A stretch of 52,372 bases of DNA from assembly GCA_046342195.1 (NCBI GenBank), contig JBKDQE010000010.1, forward strand, positions 1 through 52,372, in the 5' to 3' direction. Both the position numbers and the translations under genes were made by a program. Within the stretch, counting starts at the first letter, position 1, and each line of letters begins with the position of its first letter. The DNA comes from CANHBY01 sp046342195. GTDB taxonomy: Bacteria > Pseudomonadota > Gammaproteobacteria > Burkholderiales > Burkholderiaceae_C. The notes below the pieces were generated by a model, which saw nothing but the letters and a program-made list of their open reading frames with translations, was not told the origin of the DNA and did no database searches. Shown here piece after piece: positions 16,146 to 25,514 of this stretch.

Positions 16146-18779
16146 TCAGAGCACCACATTGATCAGCCGCCCTGGCACCACAACCACCTTCTTCGGCGAA
16201 GCGCCCTGAGCAAACTTCAGAAACTCAGGGCTGGCAAGGGCGAGAGCCTCAATGGCGGGCTTGTCGGCCGTAGCGGGCACTTTGACAGAGCCGCGCAACT
16301 TGCCATTCACCTGCAACATCAATTCAATTTCATCCTGTCGCAGCGCAGCCTCATCAATTTGCGGCCAAGGGGCATCAAGCAGGTCACCCAAGATGGCTGC
16401 ATAACCGAGGCGTTTCCAGAGCGTCCAGGTGGTGTGGGGACAAGCCGGATAAAGCACCCGCAGCAAAAGACCAAAACCCTCGCTGAGAGCCGAAGCATCG
16501 GCAGGGGTATGAGGCACGAATGATTCCAGTGCATTGAGCATTTTCATGGCACCCGAGATCACGGTGTTGTACTGCATACGATCATAATCAAAGCTGACCT
16601 GGCGCAGGGTGTGGTGGAGGGTGCGCCGCATGGCTTTGCCTTCGCCGCTCAGATGGCCAGCATCAACCTCAAGGCTGCCGAGGCGATCAAGGTGTTTGAC
16701 CCCGAAAGACCACACCCGGCGAAGGAATCGATGGGCCCCTTCAACACCCGCGTCATTCCATTCCAGTGTTTGCTCAGGGGGCGAGGCGAACATCACAAAA
16801 AGACGTGCGGTGTCGGCCCCATACTGCTGAATCAGCGCTTGGGGGTCCACGCCGTTATTCTTGGACTTGGACATGGTGGTCCAGCCCTCATAGCTTACAG
16901 GCAAACCATCGCGCTTGGCCGTGACAGCCATGACTTTGGCGTGTTCATCGCGAACAATATGCAGGTCACTGGCCCAGAAATATTCCTTGCCTGTTGTATC
17001 TGTCTTTCGGACAAAAGCCTCATTGAGCACCATGCCTTGGGTCAGGAGTTTGGTGAAGGGTTCATCAATGCTGACAAGCTTCAGGTCACGCATGACCTTG
17101 GTCCAGAAGCGTGCATACAAGAGGTGTAAAATGGCATGCTCAATGCCACCAATGTACTGATCCATCGGCATCCAGTAGGCTGCTGCACCCTTCCCGACCA
17201 TGGCATGAGGGTTGTGAGGGTCGCAGTAGCGCATGAAATACCAGGATGAATCCACAAAGGTGTCCATGGTGTCGGTTTCACGACGAGACGGCCTCCCACA
17301 CACCGGACAAGGTACATTCAAGAAAGATTCGAGCTTGTTCAGCGGGTTGCCACTGCCATCAGGCACCACATTTTCAGGAAGCACCACGGGCAGGTCTTTT
17401 TCGGGCACCGGCACAGGGCCATGTTCCGGGCAGTGAATAATGGGGATCGGTGTGCCCCAGTAACGCTGGCGGCTGATACCCCAGTCACGCAAACGCCAAG
17501 TGGTTTGCTTTTCGCCCAAGCCCTTGGCACACAGATCAGCCGCAATCGCATCCACGGCCACTTGATAAGCCAAGCCATCATAGGCCCCCGAGTGTACGGT
17601 GCGGCCACGCTGCTTGTCGGCATACCAGTCTTGCCAGAGATCGGCCCGGAAGGGCTCTGTGCCCTCCACAGCCACCACCTGCCGGATGGGCAGGCCATAC
17701 TTGCGGGCAAAAGCAAAATCGCGCTCGTCATGGGCAGGGACGCCCATCACGGCGCCGTCACCGTAATTCATGAGCACATAGTTGCCAACCCACAGCGGCA
17801 CCAGGGCTTGCGTGAGAGGATGGGTGACCATCAGGCCCGTGGGTACCCCCTTTTTCTCCTGAGTGGCCATTTCGGCCTCGGTACTGCCCCCGAGCTTGCA
17901 TTCATCAAGGAAGGCGGCCACAGACGGGTGATGACGTGCAGCATGCAGGGCCAAAGGATGCTCAGGAGCGACGGCGCAAAAGGTGACACCCATGAGGGTA
18001 TCGGCCCGGGTGGTAAAAACATAAAGCCGCCCCTCGCCAATCAAGGCGCCCTCAGAATTGCGAATATCATGGGGAAAGGCAAAACGAACGCCCTCGCTTT
18101 TGCCGATCCAGTTTTCCTGCATCAAACGGACTCTCTCAGGCCAGCCAGTCAGGTGATGCTGAACTTGCTCAAGCAACTCGTTGGCATAGCGACTGATGGC
18201 CAGATAATAACCGGGGATTTCCCGCTTTTCGACCACTGCGCCACTGCGCCACCCTTTGCCATCAATGACTTGTTCATTCGCCAACACCGTTTGATCAACC
18301 GGATCCCAATTGACAACTTGGGTGCGACGCTCGGCAATGCCGGCTTCAAGCATTTTGAGGAACAGCCACTGGTTCCAGCGGTAATAATCGGGCGAGCAGG
18401 TAGCAATTTCACGATGCCAATCAATGGCCAAGCCCATGGCCTGCATCTGGGACTTCATGTAAGCGATGTTGTCATCAGTCCAGCGGGCCGGCTGCACTTT
18501 GTTTTTGATGGCTGCATTTTCAGCGGGCAGGCCAAATGCGTCCCAACCCATCGGCATAAGCACGTTGAACCCCTTCATGCGGAGCTGACGGGCCATCATG
18601 TCATTGATGGTGTAGTTGCGCACATGGCCCATATGCAGCTTGCCACTGGGGTAAGGCAACATGGAACAGGCATAAAACTTGGGGCGGGCAGCATCTTCGG
18701 TGACGCGGTAGGCGTCGGCAGCGATCCAGGCAGCCTGAGCTGCTTTTTCGATGTCAGTGGGTTTAAATTCAGGGGTCAT
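16146..18779 (-). CDS. leuS: Leucyl-tRNA synthetase
   Basis: Class I aminoacyl-tRNA synthetase of 877 residues, the usual length. The HIGH-type motif is HMGHVRNY. The KMSKS-type loop reads TMSKSKNN, with Thr at the first position. The CP1 editing domain is present between them (GVPTGLMVTHPL, GVPAHDERDF). A zinc-like Cys pair is CPVCGRPSRRETDTMDTFVD. It is followed by lptE and holA and preceded by exbD. A large open frame on the opposite strand (17421-18803) is a shadow. Confidence 0.97.
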   Translation of the reverse strand: MTPEFKPTDIEKAAQAAWIAADAYRVTEDAARPKFYACSMLPYPSGKLHMGHVRNYTINDMMARQLRMKGFNVLMPMGWDAFGLPAENAAIKNKVQPARWTDDNIAYMKSQMQAMGLAIDWHREIATCSPDYYRWNQWLFLKMLEAGIAERRTQVVNWDPVDQTVLANEQVIDGKGWRSGAVVEKREIPGYYLAISRYANELLEQVQHHLTGWPERVRLMQENWIGKSEGVRFAFPHDIRNSEGALIGEGRLYVFTTRADTLMGVTFCAVAPEHPLALHAARHHPSVAAFLDECKLGGSTEAEMATQEKKGVPTGLMVTHPLTQALVPLWVGNYVLMNYGDGAVMGVPAHDERDFAFARKYGLPIRQVVAVEGTEPFRADLWQDWYADKQRGRTVHSGAYDGLAYQVAVDAIAADLCAKGLGEKQTTWRLRDWGISRQRYWGTPIPIIHCPEHGPVPVPEKDLPVVLPENVVPDGSGNPLNKLESFLNVPCPVCGRPSRRETDTMDTFVDSSWYFMRYCDPHNPHAMVGKGAAAYWMPMDQYIGGIEHAILHLLYARFWTKVMRDLKLVSIDEPFTKLLTQGMVLNEAFVRKTDTTGKEYFWASDLHIVRDEHAKVMAVTAKRDGLPVSYEGWTTMSKSKNNGVDPQALIQQYGADTARLFVMFASPPEQTLEWNDAGVEGAHRFLRRVWSFGVKHLDRLGSLEVDAGHLSGEGKAMRRTLHHTLRQVSFDYDRMQYNTVISGAMKMLNALESFVPHTPADASALSEGFGLLLRVLYPACPHTTWTLWKRLGYAAILGDLLDAPWPQIDEAALRQDEIELMLQVNGKLRGSVKVPATADKPAIEALALASPEFLKFAQGASPKKVVVVPGRLINVVL

Positions 18780-18839
18780 GAGAGTATCCAGGCTTCAAAA
18801 TGAGCGTCACCGCACTCGACCGATGGCTCAAGCCAAGTG

Positions 18840-19286
18840 TCAAGGGACAGTGGGGGTTGCTGCAGAAGGTGCCACGACAGGCTCGATCACAAAGCCAATG
18901 CGTGTCAAGCCGGCTTTTTGCAAAGCCGCCATCAATTCGGCCACGCGCCCGTAGGCGATGGATTTGTCAGCGCGTAATTGAACTTCAATCTGGGGGTTCT
19001 TTTTCGCTGCCATAGTGAGTTGCTCAAAAAGTTGCACATCATCAAGGGGCACATCATTCAGGAAAAAACGCCCTTGGGCATCCAGGGCCACTGACATGAA
19101 CTGGGGCTGCTCATCTGCCGAAGGCGCATCAACCTGGGGCAATTCCAGTTTTAAGCGGGATGTCATGAGAGGGGCGGAAATCATGAAAATGACCAGGAGC
19201 ACCAGCATGACGTCAATCAGGGGGGTCATGTTAATTTCATGGAGGGGCGCAGAACCTGTGTTGCGCTGAAGGCGTCCGAATGTCAT
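18840..19286 (-). CDS. exbD: ExbD/TolR-family biopolymer transport protein
   Basis: Single-pass inner-membrane protein of 148 residues that couples proton flow with ExbB to an energy-transducing protein (TonB- or TolA-like). The transmembrane helix MTPLIDVMLVLLVIFMISAP carries the essential Asp (in PLIDV). A periplasmic domain follows (IEVQLRADKSIAYGRVAELM). I chose the ATG at 19286 over an in-frame TTG at 19295 that would overlap the exbB stop. No TonB or Tol genes are in the window, so ExbD and TolR cannot be separated with certainty. Confidence 0.88.
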   Translation of the reverse strand: MTFGRLQRNTGSAPLHEINMTPLIDVMLVLLVIFMISAPLMTSRLKLELPQVDAPSADEQPQFMSVALDAQGRFFLNDVPLDDVQLFEQLTMAAKKNPQIEVQLRADKSIAYGRVAELMAALQKAGLTRIGFVIEPVVAPSAATPTVP

Positions 19287-19291
19287 GACAG

Positions 19292-19987
19292 TCAAGCCTC
19301 TGCTTCAAAAGCGGGCCGGCGTACAGCTTCACGAGTGGCTTCGGCCCCATCAAGCTGCATTTCACGCAAGTCGTGGGCAAAGCCCTCCAACTCGGCCTCA
19401 CAGCCTCCGACCCACTTGCCAAAAACGTTGTAGGCCAAAACAGCCGGAATCGCCACGGCCAAGCCTGCCGCCGTCATGATCAGAGCCTCGCCGACAGGCC
19501 CGGAAACCTTGTCGATGGAGAGGGTTCCTGCCGCAGCAATACCCGCCAAGGCATGATAAATACCCCACACCGTTCCGAACAAGCCAATGAAAGGTGCCGT
19601 GCTGCCAATAGAAGCCAAAAGCACCTGACCAAAATTCAGCGTTCCCAGAACGCCATGCAGAGCATCGCGCAAGCGACGAGTCAGTTGGCTGGCTTGATGC
19701 CCCTTGCTTTCCAGGGAAGGCCCTTGAGGTTTTGCCAGTGCGGCGTTGATGAGAGCCAAAACATGCCCCTCCCGGTCGAGAGATTTGACCTGGGCACAGG
19801 CGGCATCCAGGCCATCAGCAGCCCAAAAAGCCGGCACGGCCTTGCTCAGATCCCGATGGACACGCTGAAGAAACCAGGCTCTCCAGAGAATCACCACCCA
19901 AGTGCTGATTGACATCAGGAGCAGCAGCGCGGCCACCGTGTGAGAAACGGCATCACCCTGCTGCCAAAAATGCTCAAACCCATTCAT
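19292..19987 (-). CDS. exbB: ExbB/TolQ/MotA-family proton channel protein
   Basis: A 231-residue inner-membrane protein with three predicted transmembrane helices: VAALLLLMSISTWVVILW, GQVLLASIGSTAPFIGLFGT and ALIMTAAGLAVAIPAVLAYN. The conserved GSTAPFIGLFGTVWGI region is the family signature. It forms the pentameric channel with ExbD. GGGGAG lies about seven bases before the ATG at 19987. It is five bases upstream of exbD, and leuS follows that pair. Confidence 0.9.
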   Translation of the reverse strand: MNGFEHFWQQGDAVSHTVAALLLLMSISTWVVILWRAWFLQRVHRDLSKAVPAFWAADGLDAACAQVKSLDREGHVLALINAALAKPQGPSLESKGHQASQLTRRLRDALHGVLGTLNFGQVLLASIGSTAPFIGLFGTVWGIYHALAGIAAAGTLSIDKVSGPVGEALIMTAAGLAVAIPAVLAYNVFGKWVGGCEAELEGFAHDLREMQLDGAEATREAVRRPAFEAEA

Positions 19988-20028
19988 CTCGTCACTCCCC
20001 TCAGGCTGTGGTGGTAGACCAAGGTGTA

Positions 20029-20850
20029 TCAGGACAGGCCCAGCACATCATTCATGTCGAAGTAGCCGTGGGCATGCGCCATCAAAAAGCGGGCAGCACG
20101 CAGACTGCCCTGGGCATAGGTGGCCCGGCTGGAGCTTTTGTGGCTGATTTCAATGCGCTCCCCCGTTCCAGCAAACAACACGGTATGATCACCAACCACA
20201 TCGCCCCCCCGAATGGTGGCAAAACCAATGGTAGACGGATCACGCTCACCCGTAACACCTTCGCGGCCGTAAACCGCACATTGCTTTAAATCACGGCCCA
20301 GCGCATGGGCAACGACTTCTCCCATTTTAAGGGCCGTACCGCTTGGGGCATCGACCTTGTGCCTGTGATGCGCCTCAATGATTTCGATGTCGTAGCCTTC
20401 ACTCAGTGCCCGGGCCGCACGATCCAGTAATTGCAAGACCACATTGACGCCGACACTCATGTTCGGCGCAACGACCATGGGCACCGAAGCAGACAATTCA
20501 CGCAGTAAGCCTTTTTGCTCTTCAGAAAAACCAGTAGTGCCAACCACGGCCTTGACGCCGAGCTCTCGACATGCTCGAAGATGGGCCAAAGTTCCTTCGG
20601 GTCGGGTAAAGTCGATCAAAACTTGGGCACCAGACAAGCCTGATTGCAAATCAGCCGTGATTTTGATGCCGCTGCTTTGCCCCAGAAAGGCCGTCGCATC
20701 AGCCCCCAAAGCAGGGCTGCCAAGCACATCAAGAGCGCCACTGATCTGCATATCAGGTGCGGCCTGAACGGCTTCAATCAGCATCCGGCCCATCCGGCCC
20801 GATGCCCCGGCAATGGCAATACGAAGCGGCTTCAACATCCAGTCAGACAT
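20029..20850 (-). CDS. dapB: 4-hydroxy-tetrahydrodipicolinate reductase
   Basis: NAD(P)H-dependent reductase of the lysine/diaminopimelate pathway. The nucleotide-binding motif is AGASGRMGRML, near residue 15. The catalytic region reads IEAHHRHKVDAPSGTALKMG, with the family's His and Lys. The length of 273 residues is normal. The ATG at 20850 overlaps the bamE stop (TGATG). Its product feeds both lysine and peptidoglycan synthesis. Confidence 0.96.
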   Translation of the reverse strand: MSDWMLKPLRIAIAGASGRMGRMLIEAVQAAPDMQISGALDVLGSPALGADATAFLGQSSGIKITADLQSGLSGAQVLIDFTRPEGTLAHLRACRELGVKAVVGTTGFSEEQKGLLRELSASVPMVVAPNMSVGVNVVLQLLDRAARALSEGYDIEIIEAHHRHKVDAPSGTALKMGEVVAHALGRDLKQCAVYGREGVTGERDPSTIGFATIRGGDVVGDHTVLFAGTGERIEISHKSSSRATYAQGSLRAARFLMAHAHGYFDMNDVLGLS

Positions 20851-21374
20851 CAGTCAGTCTCCAAAAGTGGGGGGTAATTTCTTTGAGCCCCCTGCGGGGC
20901 TTGAGCCTGGGAGGGGGCCGCCGCGGGAACCGGCAACGCTTTAATTTGCTCAGGGCTCAAAACCAAAGAAGGAATCGATTTTGGGGGTTTCACAGCATCA
21001 ATCGAAGCCACAAATTCACGCTCTGAAGGCAGATCAGGAGCCTCCAGGCTTTTAAGACGATCTGCTTGAAACAGGGCCACGACATGGCGCTGCTGCGCGG
21101 CGGCGCCGGGGCGTCGAATGGTAAACATATAGTCCCACCGATCGGCATGAAAAATATCGGCGATCATGGGAGAGCCGAGAATATCCCGCACTTGGTCACG
21201 TTCCATGCCCAGCTTGAGGCGCTCGGCCTGCTCCTTTGTGATGACATTCCCCTGCACCACCTCGGCCTTGTAAATAAAAGACCATTGTGGGCCTGCACAA
21301 GCCGACAATAAAGCCGTCGCCAGCACCAGAACCGGAATAAGGGAAAAACGAGAAAATTTGGGGAGCATAGTCAT
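20850..21374 (-). CDS. bamE: Outer-membrane assembly lipoprotein BamE (SmpA/OmlA)
   Basis: Small lipoprotein of the BAM complex that inserts beta-barrel proteins. The lipobox is LSAC, with Cys at about residue 26. The core motif QGNVITKEQAERLKLGMERD is followed by QVRDILGSPMIADIFHADRW, then YMFTIRRPG, all typical. A Pro/Ala/Gln-rich tail of about 50 residues extends beyond the BamE domain. Starts at 21374 or 21368 are both possible. It lies divergent from fur across about 90 bases, a common arrangement. Confidence 0.92.
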   Translation of the reverse strand: MTMLPKFSRFSLIPVLVLATALLSACAGPQWSFIYKAEVVQGNVITKEQAERLKLGMERDQVRDILGSPMIADIFHADRWDYMFTIRRPGAAAQQRHVVALFQADRLKSLEAPDLPSEREFVASIDAVKPPKSIPSLVLSPEQIKALPVPAAAPSQAQAPQGAQRNYPPLLETD

Positions 21375-21462
21375 ACACAAACAGGACGGAAAGCCTCAGG
21401 TTGATCGAACATTTTAGGGCCTGTGCAGGCTTTCTTGCCCCATTTACTACACGCCATTTTCA

Positions 21463-21897
21463 ATGAACCACCTGAAAGAACTCAAAAACAGCGGCCTGAA
21501 GGTTACTTTGCCTCGCATCAAAATTCTGGAAATCTTCCAAAGCGGACGCCAGCGGCATATGTCAGCGGAAGATGTTTTCAAGGTTTTGTTAAACGAGGGC
21601 TCTGATGTAGGCCTGGCCACTGTTTACCGCGTTCTGACGCAATTTGAGCAGGCGGGTATTTTGTCTCGGCATCACTTCGAGGCTGGAAAAGCCATCTATG
21701 AGCTGAATGAAGGCCAGCATCATGACCACTTGGTCTGCCTTGACTGCGGCTTGGTTGAGGAGTTTTATGACCCGGAAATCGAAAAACGCCAGCGGGAGGT
21801 GGCCTTGGAACGCGGGTTTGTGCTTCAAGATCATGCCCTTTCCCTTTACGCCTCTTGCACCCAAACAGATTGCCCGCACCGCAGCAGAAAAGGGTAA
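21463..21897 (+). CDS. fur: Ferric uptake regulator Fur
   Basis: Fe(II)-responsive repressor of 144 residues. The winged-helix N-terminal domain is MNHLKELKNSGLKVTLPRIK ... MSAEDVFKVLLNEG ... GLATVYRVLTQFEQAGI. The metal-binding dimerisation domain has HHDHLVCLDCG and a C-terminal CTQTDCPH, which could hold the structural zinc site. It is divergent from bamE and convergent with hprK. Confidence 0.96.
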   Translation: MNHLKELKNSGLKVTLPRIKILEIFQSGRQRHMSAEDVFKVLLNEGSDVGLATVYRVLTQFEQAGILSRHHFEAGKAIYELNEGQHHDHLVCLDCGLVEEFYDPEIEKRQREVALERGFVLQDHALSLYASCTQTDCPHRSRKG

Positions 21898-21918
21898 ATT
21901 GGCGAGCCATTAATCAGG

Positions 21919-22869
21919 TCATGATACTCGGCTCATGGCCTTGGTGTGGCGCTCAATAAATTCGCGGTAGGTATCAATACCGCGCAATTGCAAAATGGTA
22001 TTTCTGACTGCCGCCTCTACAAGCACCGCCAGGTTACGCCCGGCATCAACGGCAATCACCACTTTGCGCACCGGAATGTCAAGAATTTCTTCGTGCAAGG
22101 GCTCGTAGGGAACGCGCTCGAATTCTTTTTCGAGCGTTTCCTTGCGTACCAAGTGCACAATCAACTTAAGCCGCATTTTACGGCGAACCGCCGTTTCGCC
22201 AAAAATAGCTTTGATATCAAGCAGCCCGATGCCGCGAACCTCCAGCAGGTTTTGCAAAAGTTCCGGACACCGCCCTTCGAGAACAGTCTGGGACACCCGG
22301 AAGAGGTCGACGGCATCGTCTGCCACCAAACCATGCCCCCGGGAGATAAGCTCCAAACCCAGCTCGCTTTTGCCAAGGCCAGACTCGCCAGTGAGTAACA
22401 CCCCAAGACCGAGAATGTCCATGAAGACCCCATGACGGGTTGTGCGCTCAGCAAATAACTGTGCAAGATAGCCGCGCACCACGTCAATGACTTGCCCGGC
22501 AGACTCGCGAGTAACAAACAAAGGGATCTCTGCACGATCACACAAGGCCACCAAGCGCTCAGGGACAGATTGATCATCGGCCACAATCACTACCGGAGGC
22601 TCCAAGGTGACAATACGCTGAATGCGCCGCTCCTGATCTTCTGAGCTGGCCTCTGACAGGTAGGCAACTTCGCGGGCACCCACAATTTGTACCCGATAGG
22701 GATGAATATAGTTGAGGTAACCGACCAAATCGGCAGCAGAACGTGCTCGGCGAACCGCAGAATCATCAAAGCGGCGCTCAGGATGGGCGTGGCCAGCCAG
22801 CCACTCCCAATGGAGGGAGGGCCTGTGAGCCTCGAACAAGGCCTCTGCGCTGATAATTGTGGGCTTCAC
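21919..22869 (-). CDS. hprK: HPr kinase/phosphorylase
   Basis: A 316-residue bifunctional enzyme that phosphorylates or dephosphorylates the regulatory serine of HPr. Walker A is GESGLGKSE, and the HprK signature is LEVRGIGLLDI. The start is GTG at 22869, preceded by GAGATC. In betaproteobacteria it belongs to an incomplete, regulatory phosphotransfer system together with PtsN, encoded 31 bases upstream on the same strand. The usual next gene, rapZ, is replaced here by the convergent fur. Confidence 0.95.
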   Translation of the reverse strand: MKPTIISAEALFEAHRPSLHWEWLAGHAHPERRFDDSAVRRARSAADLVGYLNYIHPYRVQIVGAREVAYLSEASSEDQERRIQRIVTLEPPVVIVADDQSVPERLVALCDRAEIPLFVTRESAGQVIDVVRGYLAQLFAERTTRHGVFMDILGLGVLLTGESGLGKSELGLELISRGHGLVADDAVDLFRVSQTVLEGRCPELLQNLLEVRGIGLLDIKAIFGETAVRRKMRLKLIVHLVRKETLEKEFERVPYEPLHEEILDIPVRKVVIAVDAGRNLAVLVEAAVRNTILQLRGIDTYREFIERHTKAMSRVS

Positions 22870-22900
22870 ACGCCAGATCTCTGCCGCGGCATTCCAACCC

Positions 22901-23371
22901 TCATGCCACCGACTTCAAAGGAGCCCATTTGGAAATGAGCTCGTGCAGCCGGGCAGCACCAGGCTCTGTTTTGAGTCGTTCGCGGAAATCACGATCGCTT
23001 AACATTTCAGCAATTTCAGAGAGAATTTCAAGGTGGCGCTGGGTGGCCACTTCGGGAACCAACAAAAAGATCATCAGGCTGACGGGCTCATCGTCCGGGG
23101 CATCAAAAGCAATGGGCGACTGCACACGGATCACGGCCGCCAGCGGATTTTTCAAACCCTTGATGCGGCCATGAGGCATGGCCACTCCGTGACCCAAGCC
23201 GGTAGAGCCTAAACGCTCCCGGGCGAACAGGTTGTCAGTGACAGTGGGCCTCGCCACTGCATGTTGGTTTTCAAAAACAAGCCCAGCATGCTCAAAAGCA
23301 CGCTTCTTGCTTGTGGCATCAACGTCTGTCAGAACGTTGTTGATCGGCAAAATAGCAGCAAGACGGTTCAT
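22901..23371 (-). CDS. ptsN: PTS IIA-like nitrogen-regulatory protein PtsN
   Basis: EIIA-Ntr protein of 156 residues that receives phosphate in the nitrogen-PTS. The phosphorylatable His is in GVAMPHGR. The N-terminus MNRLAAILPINNVLTDVDAT is typical. The ATG at 23371 is preferred over an in-frame TTG at 23377, with GGA five bases before it. It lies between hpf and hprK. rpoN, which often precedes hpf, is not in the window. Confidence 0.94.
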   Translation of the reverse strand: MNRLAAILPINNVLTDVDATSKKRAFEHAGLVFENQHAVARPTVTDNLFARERLGSTGLGHGVAMPHGRIKGLKNPLAAVIRVQSPIAFDAPDDEPVSLMIFLLVPEVATQRHLEILSEIAEMLSDRDFRERLKTEPGAARLHELISKWAPLKSVA

Positions 23372-23776
23372 CGGCAATCCAGCTGAGGCAACACCACATG
23401 GAGCACAGAAGTCAGATTGTCATATCATGACCCCCACTTTCTCAACATCTGACAGGGGATACTTCCTGCCCGACAATGACTGGATTGTGCACCGAGTACC
23501 GCCAAGTCACAACGAAACTGTCCCGAAAAAGCATGGCGACACCGCAATTGAGGGGGGCGCCAAAGGCACTATAGCACGAGAGATTGTCATGATTCCAGCA
23601 ACCGCCGCTTCGTCATTGTGCGGGTCAGTCGTCTCGTGCTTTTGTGCGTTCTGGACGCAGCAACTGCAACCGCGCACAGCACGACGCGGCGGGGCTCTGT
23701 GGGGCCGGGCGCAACGACCACAAAATAGGGCGAAAAACTTATGCCATCGCCCTGGGTGCCGGCCCCCTTGAAGAGA
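23372..23776. other. Unusually long gap between hpf and ptsN
   Basis: About 400 bases with no convincing gene on either strand. hpf and ptsN are usually nearly adjacent. GC-rich words such as GCGCACAGCACGACGCGGCG suggest local structure, but I found no perfect long hairpin, repeat or RNA family. It probably contains a separate promoter for ptsN-hprK. Confidence 0.4.
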
Positions 23777-24121
23777 TTAAGTCTCCATTTCTGCGCTCAT
23801 TCGCTTGGCCGAGAGATGATGGTGGTTTTGCAATTTTTCTTTGTGGCTGCAAACTTCACGATCCAGCTTGTCAATTAATTGATTGATAGCAGCGTACAAG
23901 TCTTCATGACTGTGCTCGACAAAAATCACCTTTCCCTTGACATGAAGGGTGATTTCAGCTTTTTGCCGCAGATCCTTTTCTTTCATTTTGGCGACTGATA
24001 ACAGCACATTCACATCCACGACCTGATCAAAATGTCGAGTAATTCGATCTAATTTGGCACGGACGTACTCACGCAGGGCGGGAGTCACGACAAGGTGATG
24101 ACCGCTGATTGTCATGTTCAT
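23777..24121 (-). CDS. hpf: Ribosome hibernation-promoting factor, short form
   Basis: A 114-residue protein of the HPF/YfiA (sigma-54 modulation) family, which binds the 30S decoding region in stationary phase. It begins MNMTISGHHLVVTPALREYV and contains RITRHFDQVVDVNVLLSVAK and HSHEDLYAAINQLIDKLDRE. It lacks the C-terminal dimerisation domain of long HPF, so it is the short type. AAAAGGAG lies seven bases before the ATG at 24121; the 24 extra residues of the longer frame are unlike the family. Confidence 0.94.
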   Translation of the reverse strand: MNMTISGHHLVVTPALREYVRAKLDRITRHFDQVVDVNVLLSVAKMKEKDLRQKAEITLHVKGKVIFVEHSHEDLYAAINQLIDKLDREVCSHKEKLQNHHHLSAKRMSAEMET

Positions 24122-24342
24122 AGAGAACTCCTTTTGCAGAGGAAAAAGGCACCAGTAAAAAAAGGATCTGACGCCGTGGATTGAGGGTATCAACCTTGCG
24201 ATAGAGTAGCAAGATGTCCCCGGTAACCCGAGCGTTGTTATAGGATACCAAATTCACTGTGCCGCCATTTTTTTCAATAGTTTTGCTTTATCGCAATGGC
24301 TTGGTTTTAATTTTTTTTATATTTTTCCCGGAAAATGAGCCC

Positions 24343-24515
24343 TTGGGCAGCGCTGCAAAACCGCTCGTGGTCATCGTAGATTGGGCTGCGAGAACCTCTA
24401 CGGTCTTGGTTTGATGGCCCACGGCACCCCCTATAGGTTGCAAACTCCGCCTTGCCTCCACACTCAGGCCATGCTCGGCTTGCTCATCTGCGAAGGGTTT
24501 TGCAGAGCTGCCCTT
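24343..24515. repeat. Interspersed repeat A with imperfect terminal inverted repeats (MITE-like)
   Basis: The left end GGGCAGCGCTGCAAAACC (24345-24362) faces an inverted right end whose complement reads GGGCAGCTCTGCAAAACC (24496-24513). About 20 of 25 end bases match. The enclosed ~170 bp has no open frame of interest. The end core CTGCAAAACC recurs at 35.2 and 48.8 kb. The layout is that of a miniature inverted-repeat element. The CTCTGCAAAA core recalls the ends of some IS5-family elements, a resemblance from memory that needs a search. It lies in the hpf-tal gap (24122-24547), which otherwise holds only a T-rich stretch. Confidence 0.6.
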
Positions 24516-24547
24516 GCTTGATCACTCCATGATCACGTTTCAATCAC

Positions 24548-25501
24548 ATGAACCAACTCGAACAACTGAAACAATTTACAACCGTGGTTGCCGACACAGG
24601 CCATTTCAGGCAGTTGGCCGCTTTTGCCCCCCGGGATGCGACAACCAACCCCTCCCTGATTCTCAGAGCGGTTCAAGAGCCAGAATATGCACCCCTCATG
24701 GAGCAAGTACTGGGGGAGTCTTCCCGCCTTCCCTTAGAAACCCAAGTGGATCGTCTGCTGGTGCGTTTTGGAATAGAAATTTTAAAAGTGGTTCCGGGCC
24801 GTGTTTCAACGGAGGTCGATGCGCGGCTGAGTTTTGATGCGGCCGGTATGGTGGCCCGGGCCCGCCGAATCATGTCACTTTATGAAAACGAAGATGTTGG
24901 TGTCGATCGTGTGCTGATCAAGCTGGCCGCCACCTGGGAGGGCATTCAAGCCGCCCGTATTTTGGAACATGAAGGCATTCACTGCAATTTGACCCTGCTT
25001 TTTTCACTGTGCCAAGCCGTAGCTTGCGCTGCGGCGGGGGTTCAATTGATATCTCCTTTTGTGGGCCGTATTTATGATTGGCACAAAAAGGCATCAGGTG
25101 CAGCCTGGAGCGAAGCGGATCATGGTGGATTGAATGATCCGGGAGTGCTATCGGTGACACAGATTTACAATTATTTTAAAAAATTTGATATTTCCACCGA
25201 AATCATGGCCGCCAGCTTTCGAAATGTCGGACAGATCCAGGCGCTTGCTGGCTGCGACTTGTTGACCATCAGCCCCGAGCTGCTGAGACAATTACAAATG
25301 AGCACTCAACCCCTGCAACGTGTTTTATGTTCTGGCAGGGCCTGTGAAGCCCCCATTCATGCACTGACGTACCATGAAGCAAGCTTTCGCTTTGCCCTGA
25401 ATGAAAACGCGATGGCCACGGAGAAACTCGCCGAAGGCATTCGGGCTTTTTCAAATGATGCCGTTCAGCTGGATCGGATCATCATGACATTCAAAAACTG
25501 A
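24548..25501 (+). CDS. tal: Transaldolase
   Basis: Pentose-phosphate enzyme that transfers dihydroxyacetone between sugar phosphates through a Schiff-base lysine. The 317 residues start MNQLEQLKQFTTVVADTGHF. The substrate motif DATTNPSLILRA is near residue 30. The catalytic Lys is in RVLIKLAATWEGI. Also visible are NLTLLFSLCQAVACAAAGVQ and SPFVGRIYDW. No clear Shine-Dalgarno precedes the ATG. It is 13 bases upstream of pgi and probably co-transcribed with it. Confidence 0.96.
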   Translation: MNQLEQLKQFTTVVADTGHFRQLAAFAPRDATTNPSLILRAVQEPEYAPLMEQVLGESSRLPLETQVDRLLVRFGIEILKVVPGRVSTEVDARLSFDAAGMVARARRIMSLYENEDVGVDRVLIKLAATWEGIQAARILEHEGIHCNLTLLFSLCQAVACAAAGVQLISPFVGRIYDWHKKASGAAWSEADHGGLNDPGVLSVTQIYNYFKKFDISTEIMAASFRNVGQIQALAGCDLLTISPELLRQLQMSTQPLQRVLCSGRACEAPIHALTYHEASFRFALNENAMATEKLAEGIRAFSNDAVQLDRIIMTFKN

Positions 25502-25514
25502 GGCCTGACTTGCG

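Noticed and set aside
17421..18803. 460-codon open frame on the plus strand
   Set aside because: It lies entirely antisense to leuS and has no recognisable protein features; long antisense frames are common in GC-rich genes.
24122..24342. Sigma-54 promoter upstream of hpf
   Set aside because: A GGCAC-N-TTTGG-like string exists but the GG-to-GC spacing is two bases too long.
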